This document shows, piece by piece, positions 45,464 to 52,664 of a DNA stretch of 64,000 nt; the stretch's first letter is position 1; each line of letters starts with the position of its first letter. The translations under genes were made by a program, and so were the position numbers. A model generated the notes under the pieces. It made no database searches, was not told where the DNA came from, and saw nothing but the letters and a program-made list of their open reading frames with translations. Location: contig JAKTNV010000041.1 of assembly GCA_022747635.1 (NCBI GenBank), forward strand, positions 2,728,501-2,792,500, given 5' to 3'. This DNA is from Hetaerina americana (Eukaryota > Arthropoda > Insecta > Odonata > Calopterygidae).

Positions 45464-45682
45464 TTAGGAAGACGAAAGGAAGGAGATGTCCCTGGGGTAT
45501 AGATTCTCTTTAGGGCCGTTGTCTCGGGTGAAAACGATTAATTCTTTTTGGAATGCCGGGTTAGGGTCAGCAGGAATATGTTGATAGGAAGAATTGTCGG
45601 AGGGTAATCTGTAACATTCTTGTAGGTAGTCTGCAGTGTCAAGGACTACCACTGCCGAGCCTTTGTCGGCAGAAGTGATGAA

Positions 45683-45686
<4 letters not shown>
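45464..45686 (-). pseudogene. PLE 1 RT N-terminal part before premature stop
   Basis: In frame with the 490-codon part. Reads [20 protein letters not shown], then LQECYRLPSDN to ISFLSSS, stop. The ADKG-AVVV motif precedes the RT fingers in PLEs. The beginning is cut by the AT array. Confidence 0.82.

Positions 45687-45760
<74 letters not shown>
45687..45760. repeat. (AT)n microsatellite
   Basis: Perfect AT array joining the truncated 5' end of PLE 1 to the 3' side of a SINE; short TATACTCATT repeats follow. Confidence 0.96.
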
Positions 45761-45789
45761 TCATTTATATATACTCATTTATATAGAAA

Positions 45790-45965
45790 CAGATATAAGG
45801 AAAAGGGATAGGAACACATATAAAGGATGAACACAGGAGAGGTGGGGTAGGCGGAATCAAGCAGATCACGAGAGTAAAAATATTTCCTAGACCGGGATTT
45901 GAACTCCGGTTCCATCCACTTGCCGATCGGAGACTCTTAACCACTTGAGCTATCCAGGAAGCGTA
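45790..45965 (-). mobile_element. tRNA-derived SINE, family A
   Basis: Minus strand: GGATAGCTCAAGTGGTTAAG (A box), GAGTTCAAATCCCGGTC (B box), then TAGGAAATATTTTTACTC, CCCACCTCTCCTGTGTTCAT and ATATGTGTTCCTATCCCTTT. It matches 57925-58090 block for block. Its 3' end abuts the AT array. Confidence 0.82.
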
Positions 45966-45969
45966 ATAT

Positions 45970-47250
45970 ACCCTGAGATCTGCGATGCTTTATACAAGCA
46001 AGTGCCCCCATTCTTTGGCCAATTCTTCTGGCTATGCGTGCCACGAAACGCACTGTTCCTATCCTGTATGATGTTGTATGATTCCTTTACCACTATCCCT
46101 TCCTCTGTTGTTCTTGTCTATTTCTCCTTTGGTGGGTGAAACAGCTCCCTAACGCCATCTCTTTTATAAAGTTGGGCAGCGGGGAAGACAATCGCTGAGG
46201 TTAGAGCAAGGGTTTGGCGGAGAGAGGAGGAATTGACTGGGGGGATCCCGAGGAAGACGGAAGGATGTTGAAGGTAGTCATTGAAGGGAGAATGCTGAGT
46301 GAGACGAAGTGAGGAAAGAAGGGATAAACTCGGATTGAACAGGCAGTTAAGGTAGGCAGTAGTTGCGAAGAATTACAGAAAGAAATAAATTCGGGCAAAC
46401 AAATAGTGATTCCGGTGATACACAGATAATAGCCTTTGAAAAATGTCCAAATACTACCTTATTAGGTAGAACACTTAATATGAACAAAGCGGCGTCAGGA
46501 TTCATCATAAAAATTTGATTAGCAAGGAAATTAATGGCACCAGCTGATTCCATATTGCAAACGAATTGTCCATCATATTCACTTATATTTAATTGCAAAC
46601 TGAATTTTTTCTTTCCCATGCTATTACCGACTCTTTTCAAAGGTATAAAATATTATTCCATAATATCAGTATATCAGTTCGCCATAATTTTTGATTTCGA
46701 AATGTAGGAGTCATTTAATATAATGTGGTCAATTCTCAATCAAATTATTCATTGCACGTTTATATTGAAATAATCGGTTAAGTAATATATTATTACTACC
46801 AATTTTTAGCAAATACGAACTTCAAAATCTCTTAAAAGAGTGCAGCGTAAATTCTTGGAATACACGATAATTTTACAAGTCATCAGGGAAGTTGTTAAAT
46901 AATTCAATTTTTAAAATTAAAATGTTAGGCTATCTGCCTAAGGTAATGCTCACAATTACTTTTTCAAAATATTTAAACATTGCAGTCGACCCAGGAATCT
47001 CGAGCCGGAAAATGAATCACTCAGTGAGTAAGTCAACGCAGCCCATTGTCGGCCGACCTAAGCTCCGATGAGAGAGAACGCGCGAGCGGGGCAGGCGACG
47101 CGACCACCCCCTCCCTCTCTGGACGGAGGAACATGCGAAATCTCTCTGGACAGGGAAAAGAACAGCAGCACACGAATCGAGTTGTTTACATTGGGAAAAT
47201 ATGAAAATTACATAAAAACAACATTGGAGCTGATGAGAATTACTGAAGTA
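45970..47250. other. No recognisable gene
   Basis: Possible very decayed LINE C-terminal sequence around 46180-46330 (GTTAGAGCAAGGGTTTGGCG..., GATGTTGAAGGTAGTCATTG resembles the RTE-like C-terminal region). The rest is AT-rich without features. Confidence 0.4.
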
Positions 47251-47258
47251 AAAAAATG

Positions 47259-47370
47259 CCATACTAAAAGGAAAGACTTGTACTTTTCCACAGATTTTAT
47301 TATACGGCGAAACGCGTTGTACCGTATAATAAAATCTGTGGAAAAGTAAAAGTCTTTCCTTTTAGTATGG
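47259..47370. repeat. Palindrome, 49-bp arms, PLE-type
   Basis: Arms 47259-47307 and 47322-47370 with one mismatch and a 14-nt spacer containing CGAAACGC. The sequence after the right arm (ATTAAATACTTCCACGAAGT, GAAGCCTGAAAC) parallels that after the 58241-58424 palindrome (GAAGAATTTCCACCAAGTG, ...CCAGAAAC), tying the two to one family. Confidence 0.82.
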
Positions 47371-47469
47371 ATATTAAATACTTCCACGAAGTGAAGCCTG
47401 AAACAATAGAATATATAAAAATATGCCGCTGGGCATGAATATAAAGCTATTGAAAAAATATCAACTACA

Positions 47470-48185
47470 TCTACGCATATATCTACCTATGTCGACCCTA
47501 CGATTGACCACAAGAGCACGTGCAGGCCTTTGTATGACTGCAGAGAAAGTTTGACAAAAAGAATTAGAAAAAGATTAGAGCAAATCCGCCAGATTAGTGA
47601 AATATGTTTATTATACCGAGACGAGTGCTAAAGACCTTTTGGGAGAATTAAGCTGGGAGCCACTTGAAGTGCGGAGAGAACAAGCGAGAATTAGACTTTT
47701 AGAAAGGTTCAGAACAAACGAGTTAAAAAATGACACTAAGAGAATTCTAATGGTCCCACGCTACTTAGGTAGATCAGACCACGAAGATAAGATAAGGGAG
47801 AAATATATTCCAGCACAGACAGACACAAATACTCATTGTTTTCCCTCAAATCAGGAATCATAATAGTAAGAAACTAAAGTAACTATTGATATATTAAATA
47901 CATTAATTAAAAGTAAGGGCAAGATAAAACATTGCGTAGACGTAAGATATATAATCGTAGGTACATGCGTATGTTAGGTGATAGTATACCTGTATGTATT
48001 TCCATACGAGTAAGTTATAAAGGTTTTTTGCATGAATATATACGGCATCGTGGTAGTGTAGATTTTCATTCAATTGTTGGTTTTGCATCTGGTTTTATTC
48101 TCTTTAACGGGTGAAGAGCAAACACCCCAATGCCGCACGCCCCAATGGCAGCTTGTGGGATATAATGTAGATGCAGAAACGTGAA
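47470..48185 (+). mobile_element. CR1/L2-group LINE 3' portion
   Basis: Coding end (47597-47863) plus 3' UTR to a terminal block at about 48105-48180 (CACCCCAATGCCGC ... GGGATATAATGTAGATG) that parallels 12.4 and 56.9 kb. The shared UTR motif ATATATAATCGTAGGTACATG lies at 47947-47967. It is the best preserved of the CR1-like tails here. Confidence 0.8.
47597..47863 (+). pseudogene. CR1-like RT ORF C-terminus
   Basis: 88 codons: LGELSWEPLEVRREQARIRL, LERFRTNELKNDTKRILMVP, RYLGRSDHEDKIREKY. This is the C-terminal tail of a CR1/L2-type ORF2. No catalytic motifs are included. A frameshift precedes it. Confidence 0.8.
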
Positions 48186-48189
48186 ACCA

Positions 48190-48782
48190 TTGCAGTGATA
48201 GGTCCGAAAGTAGGTTTAACGGGTTAGTGCTGGGCTCATCTCGAACTAAAACCCACGGTGCTCCACGCTCAAATGCCAGGGTACTTTACGGTTTAGCAGG
48301 AAGATGTGGCATGCACACAGTTACACCGGTGAAGCTGGAGGTGCCCCGAGTCAACTGGGCATCACCTGGATATGGAGATACTTTACAAATTGAATCAAGT
48401 TACGTTATTCCCATCTTCCATCGTGCAAGAAGCTTATTTCCTGGCTTTGCACTGCTCGGAATCCACACTCATGAACTAGACACACACACTCACCTATGCT
48501 AGAGAGGTGGAATAATAATTAAAATTGAAATTAAACGAGCTGGTCCCGGTGTTCCACTCCATTTCCCAATGTGCCCTGCGTTCAAAATGCACTAACGACA
48601 CACGCCGACGCTAAAATATGCATGTGACCTAGAGGGTTTAAAAATATTTCATGATTCGATATTAATATGAGCTTCGATTGTTAGATACGGTATGAATATT
48701 AATTAGCTCAACTTTTATAGACTGCAAACACCTATTTATTAGAAATTAGTACAAGTATCGCTTTGGAGCAGCAATATGCAAT
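48190..48782. other. No recognisable gene
   Basis: Unassigned flank between the CR1-like tail and PLE 2; short frames only. Confidence 0.45.
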
Positions 48783-48795
48783 ATTGTAATTTGTA
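48783..48795. repeat. Left target-site duplication of PLE 2
   Basis: ATTGTAATTTGTA, identical to 51492-51504. Confidence 0.9.
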
Positions 48796-48883
48796 CGTTC
48801 GAAGGTTTCCGCGGCGATGAGTAGGTGATTTCCACATTTTTCGGGCTGCGTCCGCGTATGTCGTTTAAATGTACAACAGTTTC
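48796..48883 (-). repeat. 3' pseudo-LTR of PLE 2
   Basis: 88 bp from CGTTCGAAGGTTTCCGCGG to ACAACAGTTTC (plus strand), the same as 51358-51445. Confidence 0.93.
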
Positions 48884-48912
48884 GCCAGCTATCCTGCTGG
48901 CGTCCTCAGGTC
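48871..48912 (-). ncRNA. Hammerhead-ribozyme-like motif of PLE 2
   Basis: Minus strand: CUGAGGA (matches consensus CUGANGA), one C, stem GCCAGC / GCUGGC with loop AGGAUA, then GAAAC and UGUUGUAC. Hammerhead motifs are known from PLE terminal repeats. Caveats: one unpaired base separates the core from stem II, and the expected stem III 5' strand with a cleavage UH upstream (ACAACA is there, followed by AGC) is imperfect. Self-cleavage is therefore unproven. Confidence 0.6.
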
Positions 48913-48988
48913 AAGGATGAAAAGAAGCTTGTTGTCCCGTCTTATATAGGAAAAATCCGGCGCCAATACCGGGAAATTTCTTGGCCAA

Positions 48989-49942
48989 TCAGGGAACGTC
49001 CTCATATTTGCGCGGAATAATTCTTTTCCACGCACTGTGGAGTGGATATCCATCCTCTCTGTTAAAATTTTCTGGCCTTTTAACGATTTCAATGGCCTCT
49101 CTGATTATTCTCTGGAAGTATTTTCCTTCTTTCGCTATTATTTTAGCGTCGTCGAACAGAATAGAGTGTCCAGGTTCACTCCAGGCGTGCTCAGCGATGG
49201 CCGATGCTCTAAACTGTTTGGCCTTGGTTGCCCTCTGGTGTTCACTCATGCGTGTTTTCAGCGCTCTGCATGTTTCACCGATGTACCATTTGCCACAGGA
49301 GCATGGCACTTGGTACACGCCTTCTGATATTAACGGTGAAATTCCATCCTTGGGTCCGGGTAGGGTGTCAGCTATCTTGGTGACGCAGTTGAATCTGGTC
49401 ACCACATCATGCTTCCTTAAAGCCCTCGCGATTCTTTCCGAAGTCCCTGCGATGAAGGGGATGGTGACGTAAGCCTTCGGTCGTGGTCTGGAGTCTTCCT
49501 CCCTGTCAGGAACAGCGGTGGTTTGTCTCTTCTTTTCTTCCTTCTCGGCCCTTTTTTGGATCATATGAGCGCTGTATCCATTCCTTTGCAGGGCATTTGT
49601 CAAGTGTTTCTTCTCGTTGGCAATAGAATCGGAGTCACATATTTTATATGCTCGGTTGATAAGTGTGTCTACCAGTGAGGTCTTCTGACTGGGATGGTGG
49701 TGCGATGCAGCATTAAGGTAGCGGTCGGTGTGAGTAGGCTTCCTGTATACTCTGTGTCCAAGCCTCCCATTCCCTTTATTTCTCTTCACCATGACGTCCA
49801 AGAAGGGCAGTTGATGATCCTTTTCCACCTCCATAGTGAAGTGGATGGCTTGATGCTGTGAGTTCAGATGTTCAGGAACTTTTTTAATTCTCCCTCTCCG
49901 GGTGACCAAATGACAAAAGTGTCGTCGACATATCTTAGCCAC
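48989..49942 (-). CDS. PLE 2 C-terminal frame: RT connection and GIY-YIG endonuclease
   Basis: The usable part starts around residue 23 (PEHLNSQHQAIHFTMEVEKD), continuing the RT from the 49864-51399 frame. FLDVMV (48-53) and VYRKPTHTDRYLN (65-77) are PLE RT-distal motifs. The GIY-YIG nuclease is at the C-terminus: GVYQVPCSCGKWYIGETCRA (208-227), R231, H251, E282 (IIREAIEI) and N292, with the CSC pair typical of PLEs. All expected catalytic residues are present. The frame overlaps the upstream one by about 80 nt and lies -1 to it. It ends just before the hammerhead-like 3' region. Confidence 0.92.
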   Translation of the reverse strand: MAKICRRHFCHLVTRRGRIKKVPEHLNSQHQAIHFTMEVEKDHQLPFLDVMVKRNKGNGRLGHRVYRKPTHTDRYLNAASHHHPSQKTSLVDTLINRAYKICDSDSIANEKKHLTNALQRNGYSAHMIQKRAEKEEKKRQTTAVPDREEDSRPRPKAYVTIPFIAGTSERIARALRKHDVVTRFNCVTKIADTLPGPKDGISPLISEGVYQVPCSCGKWYIGETCRALKTRMSEHQRATKAKQFRASAIAEHAWSEPGHSILFDDAKIIAKEGKYFQRIIREAIEIVKRPENFNREDGYPLHSAWKRIIPRKYEDVP

Positions 49943-51399
49943 AGTGAGGGCCGCTTGTCGCAGGATTCCAGTGCTTTCTTTTCGAAGCTCTCCATGTAGA
50001 GGTTGGCCACAACCGGGGAGAGGGGTGAGCCCATCGCAGCTCCTTCCGTCTGCTCGTAATGGTCACCATTCCATAGGAAGAAGGAATTGCGGAGGCAATG
50101 CTCCACCAATCCATGAAAGTCCTTAGGGATTCCGCGGGAGGTGAGTTCCTTGATGATATTCAGCGATTCCTCAATAGGGACGCTGGTGAAAAGCGATTCA
50201 ACGTCGAAGCTGACCATGAGATCGTTGTCGTGGATGGTGATGTTTCTTATTACGTCAATGAAATGCGTCGAGTTTTTTACGAAGCTGGGTGTCTGTCCGA
50301 CGTGGTCCTGCAGAGACCGCGCCAAGTACTTGGCGAGTTGGTAAGTCGGAGCGTCAATCTGGCTCACAATAGGTCGAAGAGGTACATCCTTCTTGTGAAT
50401 TTTGGGCAGGCCGTACAGTCTCGGTGGTTTCGGTGCAGTCGGAAGCAGGCGTCGTTGCTCTTCTTTTGGAATAAGCGATCGTTTAATGATAGCCCTTGTG
50501 CTTCTCTCCGTCTTGGCAGTCGGATCGCTTTTCAATTTCCTATAAGTCGGACTGCTGAGGATGAGCGATATTTTCCCTTCGTAATCCTCTCTGTTTATCA
50601 GGACTGTTGCGTTGCCTTTGTCAGCTGGTAAAATGATTATACTCTCGTTGTCCCTTAGCTCCTTCAGTGCTCTCCTTTCTTTGCCGATGGTGTTTGATCT
50701 TGGTGGTTTTGCGCCATGGAGGATACGTGCGACATCTTCTCGGATTTCGTCGGCGGCCGCCTTCGGAAGTCTCCGGATCGATGACTCTACCTCCGCGATG
50801 ATCTTCTCAAGTGGTATCGTCCTTGGGGTCAAAGCGAAGTTCAGACCCTTAGATAAGACTGCGAGGGTGGCTTCATCTAAATGAAGGTCCGTCAAGTTCA
50901 CAACCGATTGGCCATTATCAGCCCCATTAATCGAGGTCAGTGGATGCTGCTTACAATGAAGTTTGTTGAATTTGTTGACTTGCTTTTCCCGCGTCGCCAT
51001 TAGACTGGCTCGGGAAGAGTCGTACGTAATCCGCTCGGTTGTGTCCCAATCGTCAGCTTGTAGGGTGGCAGCCAGCTCCAAATGAATATAGTACAATTCT
51101 TCGGAGAGGCGGTCGAGGTTCCAACGTTTATCGTGAATTCTCTCTCTCAGAAGGTCTTCGCTGCAGCGGCGGAGGATCTTCTTAGCCTTGGGTGTGTTCA
51201 AGTGGTGTTTGACTTCTACGCAGGTAGGAATCGTCTCCGTGTCTCTGCATCGTTGAAGGAACGCTAACGATGTCAAAAGTCTCTCCTTCCTCGTTCTGAG
51301 CTTCTCGAATCTCCTTATCTTCCTGTGAATCCCCTCCCCGTAGAGGTGAGTAATGTTCGTTCGAAGGTTTCCGCGGCGATGAGTAGGTGATTTCCACAT
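49864..51399 (-). CDS. PLE 2 reverse transcriptase frame
   Basis: 511 codons from an ATG inside the 5' pseudo-LTR. The N-terminal ~240 residues are basic and helical-looking. Then come LPADKGNATVLI (257-268), RLYGLPKIHK (327-336), LRPIVS (341-346), motif A VSFDVESLFTSVP (396-408), motif B TEGAAMGSPLSPVVAN (451-466) and motif C LRYVDDTFVIW (488-498). All RT catalytic aspartates are intact. The frame ends in TGA after ELKKFLNI, where PLE proteins continue into the connection domain. The continuation is in the -1 frame (48989-49942). Either a single-base deletion near 49871-49875 or -1 slippage at A_AAA_AAG (49879-49885) would explain the layout. Confidence 0.93.
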   Translation of the reverse strand: MWKSPTHRRGNLRTNITHLYGEGIHRKIRRFEKLRTRKERLLTSLAFLQRCRDTETIPTCVEVKHHLNTPKAKKILRRCSEDLLRERIHDKRWNLDRLSEELYYIHLELAATLQADDWDTTERITYDSSRASLMATREKQVNKFNKLHCKQHPLTSINGADNGQSVVNLTDLHLDEATLAVLSKGLNFALTPRTIPLEKIIAEVESSIRRLPKAAADEIREDVARILHGAKPPRSNTIGKERRALKELRDNESIIILPADKGNATVLINREDYEGKISLILSSPTYRKLKSDPTAKTERSTRAIIKRSLIPKEEQRRLLPTAPKPPRLYGLPKIHKKDVPLRPIVSQIDAPTYQLAKYLARSLQDHVGQTPSFVKNSTHFIDVIRNITIHDNDLMVSFDVESLFTSVPIEESLNIIKELTSRGIPKDFHGLVEHCLRNSFFLWNGDHYEQTEGAAMGSPLSPVVANLYMESFEKKALESCDKRPSLWLRYVDDTFVIWSPGEGELKKFLNI

Positions 51400-51445
51400 T
51401 TTTCGGGCTGCGTCCGCGTATGTCGTTTAAATGTACAACAGTTTC
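51358..51445 (-). repeat. 5' pseudo-LTR of PLE 2
   Basis: 88-bp direct copy of 48796-48883. It contains the start codon of the RT frame. Confidence 0.93.
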
Positions 51446-51446
51446 T

Positions 51447-51491
51447 GAAACTGTTGTACATTTAAACGACATACGCGGACGCAGCCCGAAA
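51447..51491 (+). repeat. Inverted partial pseudo-LTR at 5' end of PLE 2
   Basis: 45 bp (GAAACTGTTGTACATTTAAA ... GCAGCCCGAAA) that is the reverse complement of the adjoining pseudo-LTR, separated by a single T at 51446. It makes a 91-bp palindrome ending exactly at the TSD. Confidence 0.92.
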
Positions 51492-51611
51492 ATTGTAATT
51501 TGTATTTAATGATAGTATCTGAAGGAGGTTAATTAGTCAGCAAATCCTACAGTAATCTGTCTTCCCGGGTTACTTAGTGTGTTTGTGTCTGTATGCATAT
51601 ATACACTTATA

Positions 51612-51615
<4 letters not shown>

Positions 51616-51653
<38 letters not shown>
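51616..51653. repeat. (AT)n microsatellite
   Basis: AT array immediately 5' of a tRNA-derived SINE. Confidence 0.95.
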
Positions 51654-51654
<1 letters not shown>

Positions 51655-51656
<2 letters not shown>

Positions 51657-51931
51657 GGTCGCGGTAGTCCAGTGGGTAGAGCGTTGGACTGCTGACCGGA
51701 GGGTCCCGGGTTCGATTCCCGGGCAAGGCACTCTGGGCACCTGCAGCTCCACCCAAGCTAAAGTGATTTTTCGGATACCATATCTTCCTGGGAAACCATA
51801 ACCGGCACAGGGAAAGGAACTGGCCCCCCTACCCTGATGTGTGAATTTTCACACGCCGTATAGGGCTTAGTACTGGGTGATCTCTACCATCACCTACTAA
51901 ACCGACCTTCGGGTTGAATACTGTGTTATAT
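51655..51931 (+). mobile_element. tRNA-derived SINE, family D, enclosed by (AT)n
   Basis: The head GTCGCGGTAGTCCAGTGGGT contains an A box, and GGGTTCGATTCCCGGGC contains a strong B box and T stem. The body (GCACTCTGGGCACCTGCAGC to CGACCTTCGGGTTGAATACT) is unrelated to families A-C. AT arrays lie directly on both sides. I call it a SINE and not a tRNA because the 3' part lacks a matching acceptor strand and runs into a ~200-bp body. Confidence 0.8.
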
Positions 51932-51934
51932 ATA

Positions 51935-51988
<54 letters not shown>
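51932..51988. repeat. (AT)n then (AC)n microsatellite
   Basis: AT array on the 3' side of SINE D, passing into a short (CA)n run to about 52004. Confidence 0.94.
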
Positions 51989-52001
<13 letters not shown>

Positions 52002-52249
52002 TACATATGAATGATCATTAGGGCGTCACTAATTCAGCTAATTACTTAAGAAGTATCGATGAACCGAATTCTTGCAGCAAATTTTAAGAGAGATAAGAGA
52101 TTCTAAGAATTGTATAAAATGCATTGAGATGAATTTTTCCTTAACGTGTGCGTGAAGTGCTGAATTGAGACCGTCGGTTAAGTGTGCGCATGATCTAAGA
52201 TCCTATATTAGCATTGGCATAAAAATACGGAACACACATCATTATCCCT

Positions 52250-52660
52250 GAAAATTTGGCGATGCGAAAGATCTGCGCTAAACTCATCCCGAAGGTCTTG
52301 ACAGACGACCAAGAACAGAGCAGAGTGTCTGCCTACAAAGACCTTCTGCAGGGGCATTGCGATGATTCCCCAACACCCTCACAGTCCCAACTTGGTACCA
52401 GGAGATTATTTCCTATTCCCAAAAGTGAAATCCTCCCTCCTTCAAAGGACAACACCACCATGGGCCTCTAAGTAAAGCCGTCAAAGAAGCCTGAACGCGT
52501 GATACCGTTCAGGACATTCCACCTACCGGAAGGGAGCTTTCCAGGCGTGAAAAAGTCCCAGGGGCAAAAGTGTGTCTACCCTCTCAAAGGATGTGCTTCG
52601 AATAATTTTGAGGCATTGAACGAGCAATATCTGAAATAAATTTTTTTTTCTGCAGCATTT
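52250..52660 (+). mobile_element. Mariner transposase relic, internally deleted (pair with 30065-30460)
   Basis: Starts MRKICAKLIPKVLTDDQEQS (the conserved 'RKVCAKMVPKVLT' motif), then jumps at about 52350 to the region of the third catalytic Asp (across frames, SPNLVPGDYFLFPKVKSSL) and the C-terminal block. The first and second catalytic aspartates are deleted. Shares the same jump with 30065-30460. Confidence 0.65.
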
Positions 52661-52664
52661 TTCC

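Larger units (their letters stand above)
43400..45686 (-). mobile_element. Penelope-like element 1 (RT + GIY-YIG), 5'-truncated at (AT)n
   Basis: Minus strand: a 5' break at the (AT)n array (45686), a coding region for PLE RT and GIY-YIG endonuclease (45680-43883), a 3' UTR, and a terminal block at about 43505-43400 with CCGATGA, a weak hairpin, GAAATGAGC and GCGTGAGTGACC, ending at another AT-rich array. The frame is open except for one in-frame TAA at 45464-45466. Upstream of that stop it encodes [12 protein letters not shown] (the ADKG motif of PLE RTs), downstream FYILHKTHKP and PGRPIVS. The copy is truncated before the N-terminal part of the RT and sits between AT arrays on both sides. 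Confidence 0.92.
48796..51491 (-). mobile_element. Penelope-like element 2, structurally complete, with TSD and pseudo-LTRs
   Basis: A 13-bp target duplication, ATTGTAATTTGTA, lies at 48783-48795 and 51492-51504. Inside, on the minus strand: an inverted partial pseudo-LTR (51491-51447), the 5' pseudo-LTR (51445-51358), coding region (51399-48989), a 3' UTR with a hammerhead-like core (about 48911-48871), and the 3' pseudo-LTR (48883-48796). The two 88-bp direct pseudo-LTR copies look identical. Direct plus inverted terminal repeats and a GIY-YIG endonuclease are hallmarks of Penelope-like elements. The near-intact structure and identical repeats imply a recent insertion. Coding is split into two overlapping frames. 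Confidence 0.95.

Noticed and set aside
51657..51733. Possible tRNA gene at the SINE D head
   Set aside because: Strong A and B boxes, but the 3' side continues into a ~200-bp body and does not form a proper acceptor stem.
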